In this document: positions 1-6,901 of the stretch, piece after piece
Numbering within the stretch: the first letter of the stretch is position 1
Layout of the letters: every line of letters starts with the position of its first letter
Source of the DNA: Bacteroides sp. CAG:927
GTDB lineage: Bacteria > Bacteroidota > Bacteroidia > Bacteroidales > Muribaculaceae
NCBI GenBank assembly: GCA_000431155.1
Contig: HF985654.1
Location: 82,312 to 89,264 of the forward strand
Reading direction: 5' to 3'
DNA length: 6,953 nucleotides
The notes under the pieces: generated by a model
Database searches by the model: none
Seen by the model: the letters and a program-made list of their open reading frames with translations, nothing else
Told to the model about the DNA's origin: nothing
Made by a program: the position numbers and the translations under genes

Positions 1-20
1 CCCCGAGGAGGGGCCGCCTG
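1..20 (-). terminator. Probable terminator hairpin of the large secreted protein, cut by the window edge
   Basis: Just beyond the stop codon, CCCC (1-4) and GGGG (10-13) can pair around a 5-nt loop. The GGGG side runs on into CCGCC (14-18), so the stem probably extends into sequence outside the window. Its distance from the stop (about 20-40 nt) and GC-rich stem suit a terminator, but any U-tract on the minus strand would lie outside the window, so this is partial evidence. Confidence 0.4.
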
Positions 21-40
21 ATTATAGAGAGATTAAGTTA

Positions 41-3000
41 TCAGAGTTTGATGAACTTGAGAGTGTAAGCCTTGCCATTGACAGTAGCCTTGGCGAAGTA
101 AACACCCTTAACGAGGTCGCTAACGGTGATTTCGTTGGCAGCAACACTGCGGAGAGTGCGACCGTTGAGATCGAAGATGTCGATCTGAGCGTTGTCGGCA
201 GCTACGCGGATAGTGTAGTCAGCGAAAGAAATCATGCCTTCAGCATCGGCAACAACACCGATTATACCATCATAGAGCTGCTGGTCAATAACGAAGGTGT
301 GGTCGGCCTGGATATTGCTCATAGGATAGATGTAGCAATTTTCGCCACCGGGGAAGAGGTTGGTGCGCGGAACTTCAACACCATTGTCGGTGAGTTTGGT
401 GAACTCATAATAAGAGTCAGCAACACCATGGTTCTCAGCAAAAGAGATCAAGAGGTAAACAGTGGCGCCCGGAGTAACATCGAGACCATCAGCATCCTCA
501 TATTCCAGACGGTTCATCTGGTTGTCAACGAATTCACCATAGACATTGTTCTCAGGAGTAGGATCATCGGAAGGATTGATGATAGTGAGCTTGTAGGTGA
601 ACAGGTCGTAGATGGCAGCGAGAGTGTAGTCAGCATCAATAGCATCGATGGTGTAAGTGCCATCAGTGAGCTGAGCGTCTTCACCATTAACGGTAAGAGA
701 CTTGAATACGGCACCCTCATTGCCGGTGAAGGTGAGGACAACCTTGCTGCCGTTAGCAACTTCAGTGCCTTCGGCGGCAACAGCAGTAGCTTCGCCATCG
801 TTGACAGAGATGGTAACGGTGCCGTTTTCAGCGGTAGCGATTACCTTGAAGAGGTCGTTGAGACGGAGACTGATAGTCATGTCGCCTGTAGCGCGGATGG
901 GGAACTGGTCAAGAGTATAGGTTGTTTTAACACCATCGGCTTCCACGATAACGCCAAGCACTTCAACACCTTCGGCAAGAGCGGGAACAACATTGAGTTT
1001 CTCGAAGAGAGTTACTTCAGCAGCTATTTCCTTACCCTTGGCATCGGTAACCTTGAACGAGTTTCCTTCGGTAGTGGGCTGAACGAGAGTGATAGCGGCA
1101 GTTCCGAGAACACGGTCTTCGTCAATCAGCTCAATGTCCTGAGGTGTACCGTTGTAAACGTAAGTCCACTGGCTAGAGTCGTAGGAACTGGTTCCCATAA
1201 GGAGCTGGCCGGGAACATCGGTGCCTACGGTGCCGAGGTTGCGGAGGTCGGTAGTTGAACCTTCTACAAGTTCAGCGGGCTTGTAGTAGGCGGCGAGGTT
1301 TTCGGGAGTTTCGGTGAACTTGAGATTATAGGAATCCATAAGCTCATCGGGAGTGAGTGCCTTGTTCCAGAGCTGAACTTCGGTGAATTCAACAGAGGTG
1401 CCATTGCCACCGATGAAGAAGCTGGACTTATCGGGGAGAAGACCAATCTTGTTGGTTACATCGTAATGAGAGATGGCCTTACAGTTCTTGTAAAGAGTAA
1501 CAGTCTTGGCCTCTCTGTCAGCAACTACAGAAACGAATACCCATTCGTCATTAGCAGTACCGGGGTCGGTAGTTTCAGTGGCCCTGGGCTGTTCGTTTGC
1601 ATATCCGGAGTCGGAAGTGTTGCCACGACCGCTGAGGTTGAGTTTGCCGTCTTTGAGAGAAACAACGAATGCGCCGGTGGCATCAATGAACTGCGACTGT
1701 ATGTTACCCATTATAGGACCAGAAGTAGTGTTCTTGATGTTGATCCACGCAGAATAGGTGAAGTTGTGGCTGCGGAGGTCGTTTGCATCGCAAGAACCGT
1801 TGGTGTGGCTGCCGAGAACGGCGTCGTCAATGCGGAATGTGTAGATGTTTCTGCCATTGGCGGAGGGCACGAGGAGAGCCTTACCGGGCTGCGGGATGTC
1901 TTCAAGGGTAACAGAGAGAGTTCCGTCGGCGTTAACGGTGATGGTGTATGTGCCGTCTTCGTTAGCGGAGATGGTCTCATCATTGTAGGTTACAGAAGCA
2001 ATCTGCTTGCCTTCGGGAGCAGTGATGGTGAATGTAACTTCAGTGCCTTCTTCCACTGCTGTAAGATCCTCTACGTTAGCTTCAACAGTAGCCTCGGTTT
2101 CGGCGATGGTCACAGCGTAAGTTGGAACGGGAGCTGCAACAGCGTTGACAACGATGTCGTAAGCTACACCGCCATTGATATACTGTGAATTGGGGTCTGC
2201 GGCCTCCATACCCTGATTCTGATTGCTGCTGTTAGTACCGGGAACGGACCAAGCGCTGGCGTATATAACGCGGATGCGGCTTTCTGTGCCAACGGGTACG
2301 TCGGCAGGCATTGTGAGAGCCTGAGCGATGTTGAGAACATCGTAGTTGCCACCTATGTTGTCGGAAGGAGGAACGGTGCCGTGGAACTCTACTTTTTCCC
2401 ATTCAGACAAACCGTACCAGTCAGCCCAAATGTATGCGCAGGTGTAACGGATGTCCTGACGAACGGTAGAAGTGCTGTATTCGCCAAGGCTCTTAGCGAT
2501 GAGATTGAGAGTGAAAGATTCACCGGGAACAACCTCTGCTTTGTCCTCAATGAGGGCGTAGATATTATCATCAGTGGGCTGTTCAGTGAAAGCGGCAGTC
2601 ATGTCTTTTGCTGCACCGGTGGTGTTGATAGTTTCAACATATGTGTTGGTGCCATTGGTTTCAACATGACCGGCAGGAGCAGTATAGGAAGCAACCTTAT
2701 CAACGAAGGTACCACCGATTTCCACATCTTCGTTTACTTCGTAGGTGAAGCCTTCGATAGGAGTACCGTTGACGGTAGCTGTGCCAAGCATGTAGCCACG
2801 TTCAGCATCACCGGCAATTGTGATAACGGTACCTTCGTTGACCTGTGAACCGGAAGCTATTTCTTCAGAACCGGCAAGAACCTTGATGGTGCCGTGCTCA
2901 GCGGGAGCGATTGTAACGTTGTATTTGGTGGGAACAGCGATGCGGATTGTGAAGTCAGCAACCATACCACCGTTTGCTTCCAAAGTGTTGTCGCTGCGAT

Positions 3001-4777
3001 TGGGCTGCGGAACAGGGTCTATGGCATTGTAGTCAACAATGTAGCGAGCGCGGTATTCACCAGCAGGGAGATCCTCGGGAACAACAAATGAGAATCCGGC
3101 ATTGGGTGTACCGCCACCACCGCCAGAGGTGGTATTGCCGTTACTGTTGTGCCATGTGCCACTATTGTTAGGATTGGTGCTGTAGTTGGAGAAACCAACG
3201 AGTTCAGAAGAAGCGGTTGGGAGGTTGTTGCTGTCGAGTTCGTAAGTGAACTGGTAATCTTTGTTGTAGTCAATCCAAAGGTAACCGTGCATCCAAGAAC
3301 CTACATAGTTGGCAGTAACCTTTACAGTAGAACCGGGAGCAAATTCAGCTACCTGAGCGGTAGCGTCACGGTAAATGTGTGTTTCGCTTTCTGACTGGAG
3401 GTCGGAGATGGTTTGCTCTTTTCCATCGGAAGTCAGAACAATGTTGGAAGTGTATCGTGTGTCAGTACGATTTATAACATTGTCGGCAGGATAGGTTTCG
3501 TATTCGCCGGCGGGAATTTCAACTTCGGTAACATTGATGATGTTGATCTGAATGTTTCCGTTGTGGTAACTCATGAAGCCTTCCACATTGTAGGTCTTGC
3601 CGTCGGTAGCTTCGGGAAGGGTGAGGCCGAACTGGTTGTAGTAAACAAGTTCGTTGCCGTCCTGAGTCAGCTTGGTGTTGGTGAGGTCGATAGCCACGCC
3701 TTCAAGCTTAACGAAGTAGTTCATCAGAGCTGTGCCGTAAGTATTTACTTCGGCGATGGTGGTAGTGGCAGCTTCAACGGGAGTGCCATCAGGGGTAACA
3801 TTGCCGAGTGTTACGTTTGTCATTTCGGGAATTACATCCTTGTAGAGGGTGTAAGAACCTGTGACAGCGTCGAGCTGGGCACCGTTGGTGTAAGTATCGT
3901 CGCTTGAAACGCCATAGAGGAGCAGGAAGATGTTGTCCTGAGCGACATACATGTAACGACCATTGTGGTAAACGATAGTCATGGGAGCCTGCACGGTGAG
4001 AGAGTGAGTCAAATCACCGAGGTCAATAAGCTCCTCAAGAGAAGACAGGGTGTTGAGGTAAGCGTTGAAAGTAGCAACGGAGCTGCTCTTGCCGTCCACA
4101 ACAGCGATAGCTTTAACTACAGTGGCGTTGGAGATGGTGAAAGCGCCGGTGTAGAGAGTGCCGGTTTCGGCGGTGGGATCGTCACCATTGGTGGTGTAGT
4201 AGATCTGAGCACCGTCGGCAGCAGAGATTTCTACAGTGTTGTTGGCACCCATCTTAACGACGGGAGAAGCGGGACCGGAAACTTCACCACCATCGTAAGT
4301 GACAACGAGTTTGGTAAGATACATGCGCTTGGTAGCATCAATCTTGAGGGTAGTTGTGTTTTCAGTAGGCGCAAATGTAAAAGTGTAGTAAGCAAAGTCG
4401 GTGGTGAGATCCTGAGCGTCAGCACCATTGATGCTGATTTTGGATGCGTCACTGCCGTAAGCACAAGCTGTGGCTACAATTTTAGTGATTTTCTTAGCAC
4501 CGTCAGTGCTGAGAGCAAAAGTCAGAGAGCCGTTTTTGCTCCCGGATGAAAATTTGAGACCATAACCTTGTTTTGCAGAGTAAACATTGTTTACTGCAGA
4601 GATTTTGGTCACGTAGTTGGATTCCTCCACTACCAGGGTGATGTCTTTCGATGAGGTGAACGCGGTGGTGTTGTCGCTTGTACCGTCGTTGTCCTTAAAT
4701 GTGAGTGTGTATTCACCCGCAAAAGCAGATGAGGTCACAAACAACATCGAAAGAACAAACAGTAAGAGTTTTTTCAT
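41..4777 (-). CDS. Large multidomain surface/secreted protein with T9SS C-terminal sorting domain
   Basis: The 1578-residue product is probably an exported cell-surface or secreted glycan-binding/adhesin-like protein; no enzyme domain is visible. Residues 1-20 are a Sec signal peptide (MKK, hydrophobic core, A-F-A before G21) with no lipobox cysteine. Then come a beta-rich domain (about 21-163), a chitobiase C-terminal-like module (168-238, with IYYTTNGDDPT), an OB-like domain (243-419), a GEVED-like domain (about 470-614, WIDYNKD at 501-507), an InlB-like repeat (618-692), a second diverged GEVED-like domain (about 700-880), another repeat (887-960), a LamG/concanavalin-like domain (975-1150, with FTYSAWI, WVFVSVVAD and VQLWNKALTPDEL), beta modules including a third repeat (1310-1392), and a type A T9SS sorting domain (1507-1578, IDIFDLNGR then KGVYFAKATVNGK). 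By family knowledge PorU would remove the last domain and attach the protein to the surface. Module names come from motif recognition only. The start is the ATG before the signal peptide; the leader is A/T-rich with no Shine-Dalgarno. It is monocistronic within this window. Confidence 0.93.
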   Translation of the reverse strand: MKKLLLFVLSMLFVTSSAFAGEYTLTFKDNDGTSDNTTAFTSSKDITLVVEESNYVTKISAVNNVYSAKQGYGLKFSSGSKNGSLTFALSTDGAKKITKIVATACAYGSDASKISINGADAQDLTTDFAYYTFTFAPTENTTTLKIDATKRMYLTKLVVTYDGGEVSGPASPVVKMGANNTVEISAADGAQIYYTTNGDDPTAETGTLYTGAFTISNATVVKAIAVVDGKSSSVATFNAYLNTLSSLEELIDLGDLTHSLTVQAPMTIVYHNGRYMYVAQDNIFLLLYGVSSDDTYTNGAQLDAVTGSYTLYKDVIPEMTNVTLGNVTPDGTPVEAATTTIAEVNTYGTALMNYFVKLEGVAIDLTNTKLTQDGNELVYYNQFGLTLPEATDGKTYNVEGFMSYHNGNIQINIINVTEVEIPAGEYETYPADNVINRTDTRYTSNIVLTSDGKEQTISDLQSESETHIYRDATAQVAEFAPGSTVKVTANYVGSWMHGYLWIDYNKDYQFTYELDSNNLPTASSELVGFSNYSTNPNNSGTWHNSNGNTTSGGGGGTPNAGFSFVVPEDLPAGEYRARYIVDYNAIDPVPQPNRSDNTLEANGGMVADFTIRIAVPTKYNVTIAPAEHGTIKVLAGSEEIASGSQVNEGTVITIAGDAERGYMLGTATVNGTPIEGFTYEVNEDVEIGGTFVDKVASYTAPAGHVETNGTNTYVETINTTGAAKDMTAAFTEQPTDDNIYALIEDKAEVVPGESFTLNLIAKSLGEYSTSTVRQDIRYTCAYIWADWYGLSEWEKVEFHGTVPPSDNIGGNYDVLNIAQALTMPADVPVGTESRIRVIYASAWSVPGTNSSNQNQGMEAADPNSQYINGGVAYDIVVNAVAAPVPTYAVTIAETEATVEANVEDLTAVEEGTEVTFTITAPEGKQIASVTYNDETISANEDGTYTITVNADGTLSVTLEDIPQPGKALLVPSANGRNIYTFRIDDAVLGSHTNGSCDANDLRSHNFTYSAWINIKNTTSGPIMGNIQSQFIDATGAFVVSLKDGKLNLSGRGNTSDSGYANEQPRATETTDPGTANDEWVFVSVVADREAKTVTLYKNCKAISHYDVTNKIGLLPDKSSFFIGGNGTSVEFTEVQLWNKALTPDELMDSYNLKFTETPENLAAYYKPAELVEGSTTDLRNLGTVGTDVPGQLLMGTSSYDSSQWTYVYNGTPQDIELIDEDRVLGTAAITLVQPTTEGNSFKVTDAKGKEIAAEVTLFEKLNVVPALAEGVEVLGVIVEADGVKTTYTLDQFPIRATGDMTISLRLNDLFKVIATAENGTVTISVNDGEATAVAAEGTEVANGSKVVLTFTGNEGAVFKSLTVNGEDAQLTDGTYTIDAIDADYTLAAIYDLFTYKLTIINPSDDPTPENNVYGEFVDNQMNRLEYEDADGLDVTPGATVYLLISFAENHGVADSYYEFTKLTDNGVEVPRTNLFPGGENCYIYPMSNIQADHTFVIDQQLYDGIIGVVADAEGMISFADYTIRVAADNAQIDIFDLNGRTLRSVAANEITVSDLVKGVYFAKATVNGKAYTLKFIKL

Positions 4778-4780
4778 GTG

Positions 4781-4814
4781 TTTGTAAATTGGTTAATAAA
4801 AAGTGTATATTTTG
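4781..4814 (+). promoter_or_regulatory. Weak candidate promoter for the plus-strand 386-residue gene
   Basis: On the plus strand TTTG (4781-4784), 21 bp, then TATATTTTG (4806-4814) resembles the Bacteroidota promoter, but the -7 box carries one extra base (TA, three bases, TTTG). It would give a leader of about 105 nt and would overlap the opposing promoter at 4817-4849. A second weak candidate is TATATGTG (4891-4898), one mismatch from TAnnTTTG, with no well-spaced TTTG upstream. I cannot decide between them. Confidence 0.25.
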
Positions 4815-4816
4815 GG

Positions 4817-4849
4817 CAAAGGTAAAATAATATTAGATTCGGTTACAAA
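4817..4849 (-). promoter_or_regulatory. Bacteroidota-type promoter for the large secreted protein
   Basis: Read on the minus strand, TTTG (4849-4846) is followed by 21 bp and then TACCTTTG (4824-4817). This matches the Bacteroidota primary sigma consensus, TTTG at -33 and TAnnTTTG at -7, exactly in sequence and well in spacing. Transcription should start near 4810, leaving a leader of roughly 30 nt before the ATG at 4777. The match is seen directly; that it is used is inferred. Confidence 0.7.
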
Positions 4850-4925
4850 TTTTTAACAGTGAAAAATGGGTTTTTATGGTGGGAATGATATATATGTGAT
4901 GTTTTTTAATTAAAATATTGAAATT

Positions 4926-6086
4926 ATGGAAGAAAAAAAGAGATTCAATGAGTTAATGAACCTGATTATGGGCGCTGACTGGAAGCCGGTGGCGGAAACC
5001 GGTAAAGGGAACAATGTGTTGGGGGCACTGGCACATGCAACTGAATTCACAGATTTCAAGGCGCATTTTGATAGGATGGCGAGTGGGTTGTATGGCATCT
5101 ATCGGCACAATGTCAAAGAGTTGGATAAGCTCGTGAAAACATTTCGGGAGCTTGCAGACGAAAGAAACTGGCAGGGGGCATACGCCGAGCTTTGCGCGCT
5201 GCATGTGCTTAACTTAGATGGGTATCCGGCAATAGAAACGGATGTGACGCTACCTGCAAGCGAGTCGTGTGCGGCCCAATTAGGCCATAAAGCAGACACG
5301 AATATGGACGGCTATGTGAGCGTGGCAGGGCTTTGTTTTGACACGAAAGCTTTCAGAGACACTGTGACTCCGATACTGAAGAGCGTGACGAACACGGCTA
5401 TCATAGAATTGAAAAAAGAGGGGCGATGGACGGAGAGGAAAGAGCCGTATGTGATGTATGAGCATGATTTGACGGATACTGAATCGGAGTATCAAAGCCG
5501 GTTCAGAGAGCTTGTGGATGAGTTCAAGGGCAAGTATAGTGAAAAGGTGCGCGGCATAAGCAGCGATGTGGTCAGAGGGTTGGTTTACAGGATACAACGC
5601 GATAGTCTCTGCTCAACTATCAGTAGCTATTCTCCATACAGGCGTGCGAAAGAGCTTGTAGGGTCGGTGCTGTGCAGATATGCCGACAAGTTTTTGCTTA
5701 GAAAGAGCTTTATGCTGGTGCTTGTGAATCATCCGTGGTTCAATCAAGCGGATACCGGGACGCTGATAGGCAATGAGGTTTTGTATAGGTCGCTGGCCCG
5801 TAGGTTGTTTATGCAGTATCGTTATATGTCGGCTCCGATGTACACGTTGAATCGCAAATTTACTGGGAGAGAGACGATAGATGAGGTGACGCGAAAAATA
5901 AGTGCGGTGATGTTTATAGATGTGCACTCGGCGAAGAAGGAGAAGAGCGATTACAGTTGGTATTTTTACAAGAATCCGCGAGCCGACAACAAGATGCGGT
6001 CAAGTGAGTTTTATTTCCGCGAGCTTGAGCAAGTGAAGAGGGATATGTGCAGGGAGTGGGATGATTTTGAGGATGATAATTACTGA
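4926..6086 (+). CDS. Uncharacterised 386-residue protein, possible PD-(D/E)XK nuclease-like core
   Basis: I do not recognise a named family. The protein appears soluble and cytoplasmic: no signal peptide, no membrane segment, many charged residues. What can be seen is a helical N-terminus (1-80), then GAYAEL with E88, a strand-rich stretch, NMDGYV with D128, and CFDTK with D139 and K141. The order E, D, 11 residues, D-x-K is the usual layout of the PD-(D/E)XK nuclease core, so a DNA- or RNA-cleaving role is an inference of moderate strength. A second conserved-looking half (245-355) includes LVLVNHPWFN, SLARRLFMQYRYM, FIDVHSA and YKNPRAD. The tail is acidic (WDDFEDDNY). The start ATG at 4926 follows an A/T-rich leader without a Shine-Dalgarno. 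The gene stands alone, divergent from the secreted-protein gene and convergent with the sigma gene. Sixteen of its 30 arginines are AGA or AGG, unlike its neighbours. It could equally be a non-catalytic protein of unknown fold. Confidence 0.88.
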   Translation: MEEKKRFNELMNLIMGADWKPVAETGKGNNVLGALAHATEFTDFKAHFDRMASGLYGIYRHNVKELDKLVKTFRELADERNWQGAYAELCALHVLNLDGYPAIETDVTLPASESCAAQLGHKADTNMDGYVSVAGLCFDTKAFRDTVTPILKSVTNTAIIELKKEGRWTERKEPYVMYEHDLTDTESEYQSRFRELVDEFKGKYSEKVRGISSDVVRGLVYRIQRDSLCSTISSYSPYRRAKELVGSVLCRYADKFLLRKSFMLVLVNHPWFNQADTGTLIGNEVLYRSLARRLFMQYRYMSAPMYTLNRKFTGRETIDEVTRKISAVMFIDVHSAKKEKSDYSWYFYKNPRADNKMRSSEFYFRELEQVKRDMCREWDDFEDDNY

Positions 6087-6091
6087 CAAAA

Positions 6092-6121
6092 GCGGCGGGG
6101 TGCTTCGCAGCGTCCCGCCGT
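6092..6121. terminator. Strong hairpin after the 386-residue gene, possibly bidirectional terminator
   Basis: Six bases after the stop codon at 6084-6086, arms 6093-6103 and 6110-6120 form an 11-bp stem (seven perfect GC pairs CGGCGGG/CCCGCCG, then four pairs of which two are G-U) around a 6-nt loop. On the plus strand the 3' side is TATTCC, a poor U-tract; on the minus strand the stem is followed by CTTTTGT, a better one. It can therefore stop the 386-residue gene and also catch minus-strand transcription from the sigma gene. Confidence 0.65.
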
Positions 6122-6310
6122 ATTCCAATTAACCATGAAAAAACCTAAATAGTAATTATTGTACCAATTATTAACCTTATGTAAAAATATCTTATGTTGA
6201 CCTTAAGAGAGGGTCTGTTGTCTTACCAATTGAATCACAAATCAGTTTAATGCGGCTTTAGTCCAAGAGACCGACTTTGAGTAATGTGAACAGAAGTTAT
6301 GAGGGAGGTG
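6122..6310. other. Gene-free spacer between convergent genes, with repeats
   Basis: No supportable coding region or recognisable RNA gene lies in these 189 bases, which are markedly A/T-rich on the left. They hold an inverted repeat (6153-6173), a direct repeat CTTATGT (6176-6182 and 6191-6197, 15-bp period) and CCAATT at 6125, 6165 and 6226. On the minus strand the last reads AATTGGTAAGAC, which resembles a half-site of GntR-family operators, for example the PdhR box ATTGGTnnnACCAAT; that likeness is an inference. Since both flanking genes read into this spacer, it should not be the promoter of either. Confidence 0.4.
6153..6173. repeat. Imperfect inverted repeat, candidate operator
   Basis: Arms TAATTATTG (6153-6161) and CAATTATTA (6165-6173) pair at 8 of 9 positions around the 3-nt spacer TAC. 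The size and A/T-rich symmetry suit a dimeric regulator's binding site better than a terminator. It lies downstream of both flanking genes, so any target is unclear. Confidence 0.35.
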
Positions 6311-6817
6311 TCAACGGTAGTCGGCGAAACGCTGCTGAAGCTCCTGACGGGCGAAGAAAATGCGGCTCTTGACGGTACCAAGCGGGAGGTTCATTTTTTC
6401 GGCGATTTCGTTGTACTTGTATCCGGCAACGTGCATTGAGAAGGGTACGCGGTATTTTTCGGGGAACGCCTCGATGGCCTCGGCGATTTCGTTGGCGGAG
6501 AAAGAGCCTTCGGGGGTCTCGAAGCCTGAGTCCTGGCTGATGTTGAGGTGGTAGTAGTCCTCGGTGTGGTCAATGACGGTTGCGCTGCGGGCCACGCGGC
6601 GATAGTTGTTGATGAAGATGTTGCGCATTATGGTGAAGACCCACCCCTTGAAGTTGGTGTTGTCGGTATATTTGTCGGCGTTGGCGAGTACCTTGAGGGT
6701 TGTGTCCTGCAGGAGGTCGTAAGCGTCGTCGCGGTTGGAGGTGAGCATGTAGGCGAAGTTGAGCATATTGTCCTGAAGCCCCATGAGTCGGTTTTGGAAA
6801 GAGGTTGAAGCGTTCAT
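6311..6817 (-). CDS. RNA polymerase ECF-type sigma factor (sigma-70 family)
   Basis: This 168-residue protein directs RNA polymerase to a set of promoters. The sigma-2 region spans about residues 10-75, with DDAYDLLQDTTLKVL (core-binding helix, 30-44) and FKGWVFTIMRNIFINNYRR (56-74, the -10 recognition part). After a short linker (76-107) the sigma-4 region (108-163) has EAFPEKYRVPFSMH and the helix-turn-helix YNEIAEKMNLPLGTVKSRIF (135-154), which reads the -35 element. The length is normal for ECF factors and both regions are complete. No anti-sigma gene follows on the minus strand; the next gene there is the distant secreted-protein gene. What lies upstream is outside the window. The ATG at 6817 is preceded by an A/T-rich leader without a Shine-Dalgarno, and no earlier in-frame ATG is seen. 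Its arginine codons are CGC, CGT or CGA only, which suggests a native core gene. The regulon and stimulus cannot be read from the sequence. Confidence 0.95.
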   Translation of the reverse strand: MNASTSFQNRLMGLQDNMLNFAYMLTSNRDDAYDLLQDTTLKVLANADKYTDNTNFKGWVFTIMRNIFINNYRRVARSATVIDHTEDYYHLNISQDSGFETPEGSFSANEIAEAIEAFPEKYRVPFSMHVAGYKYNEIAEKMNLPLGTVKSRIFFARQELQQRFADYR

Positions 6818-6869
6818 AATATGATGTTTTGTTAGTTTGTCGTGAATGTTTGTTTGTCGTTTGACGATA

Positions 6870-6901
6870 CAAAGTTACTACAAAAAAGTGAAATGCGGAA
6901 A
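6870..6901 (-). promoter_or_regulatory. Bacteroidota-type promoter for the ECF sigma gene
   Basis: On the minus strand TAACTTTG (6877-6870) matches the -7 consensus TAnnTTTG exactly. Upstream by 20 bp is TTTC (6901-6898), one mismatch from TTTG. The start would fall near 6863, giving a leader of about 45 nt. This looks like housekeeping-sigma transcription; I see no sign of an autoregulated ECF promoter, though that cannot be excluded. Confidence 0.55.

Noticed and set aside
299..1258. A 319-codon open frame on the plus strand, and several shorter ones at 1466-2188, 2381-2848, 3413-3907 and 3965-4549
   Set aside because: They lie wholly opposite the secreted-protein gene, whose protein has clear domains throughout; the antisense translations show no recognisable motif or leader and reflect its codon bias.
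4899..4925. Shine-Dalgarno before the 386-residue gene
   Set aside because: The leader is T/A-rich without a GGAGG-like motif at the right distance; this is normal for Bacteroidota and does not argue against the start.
6080..6136. An 18-codon open frame on the minus strand running through the hairpin, and a 5-codon one at 6135 on the plus strand
   Set aside because: Too short, no ribosome-binding context, and they run through or beside a terminator-like stem; no regulated gene follows that would make a leader peptide sensible.
6205..6240. tRNA-like D-arm on the minus strand (TTCAATTGGTA)
   Set aside because: The flanking bases do not pair into a D stem, no anticodon stem forms, and no T-arm (GGTTCRA) follows.
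6548..6808. Plus-strand open frame of 86 codons opposite the sigma gene
   Set aside because: Antisense shadow of a well-supported sigma factor gene, with no motif.
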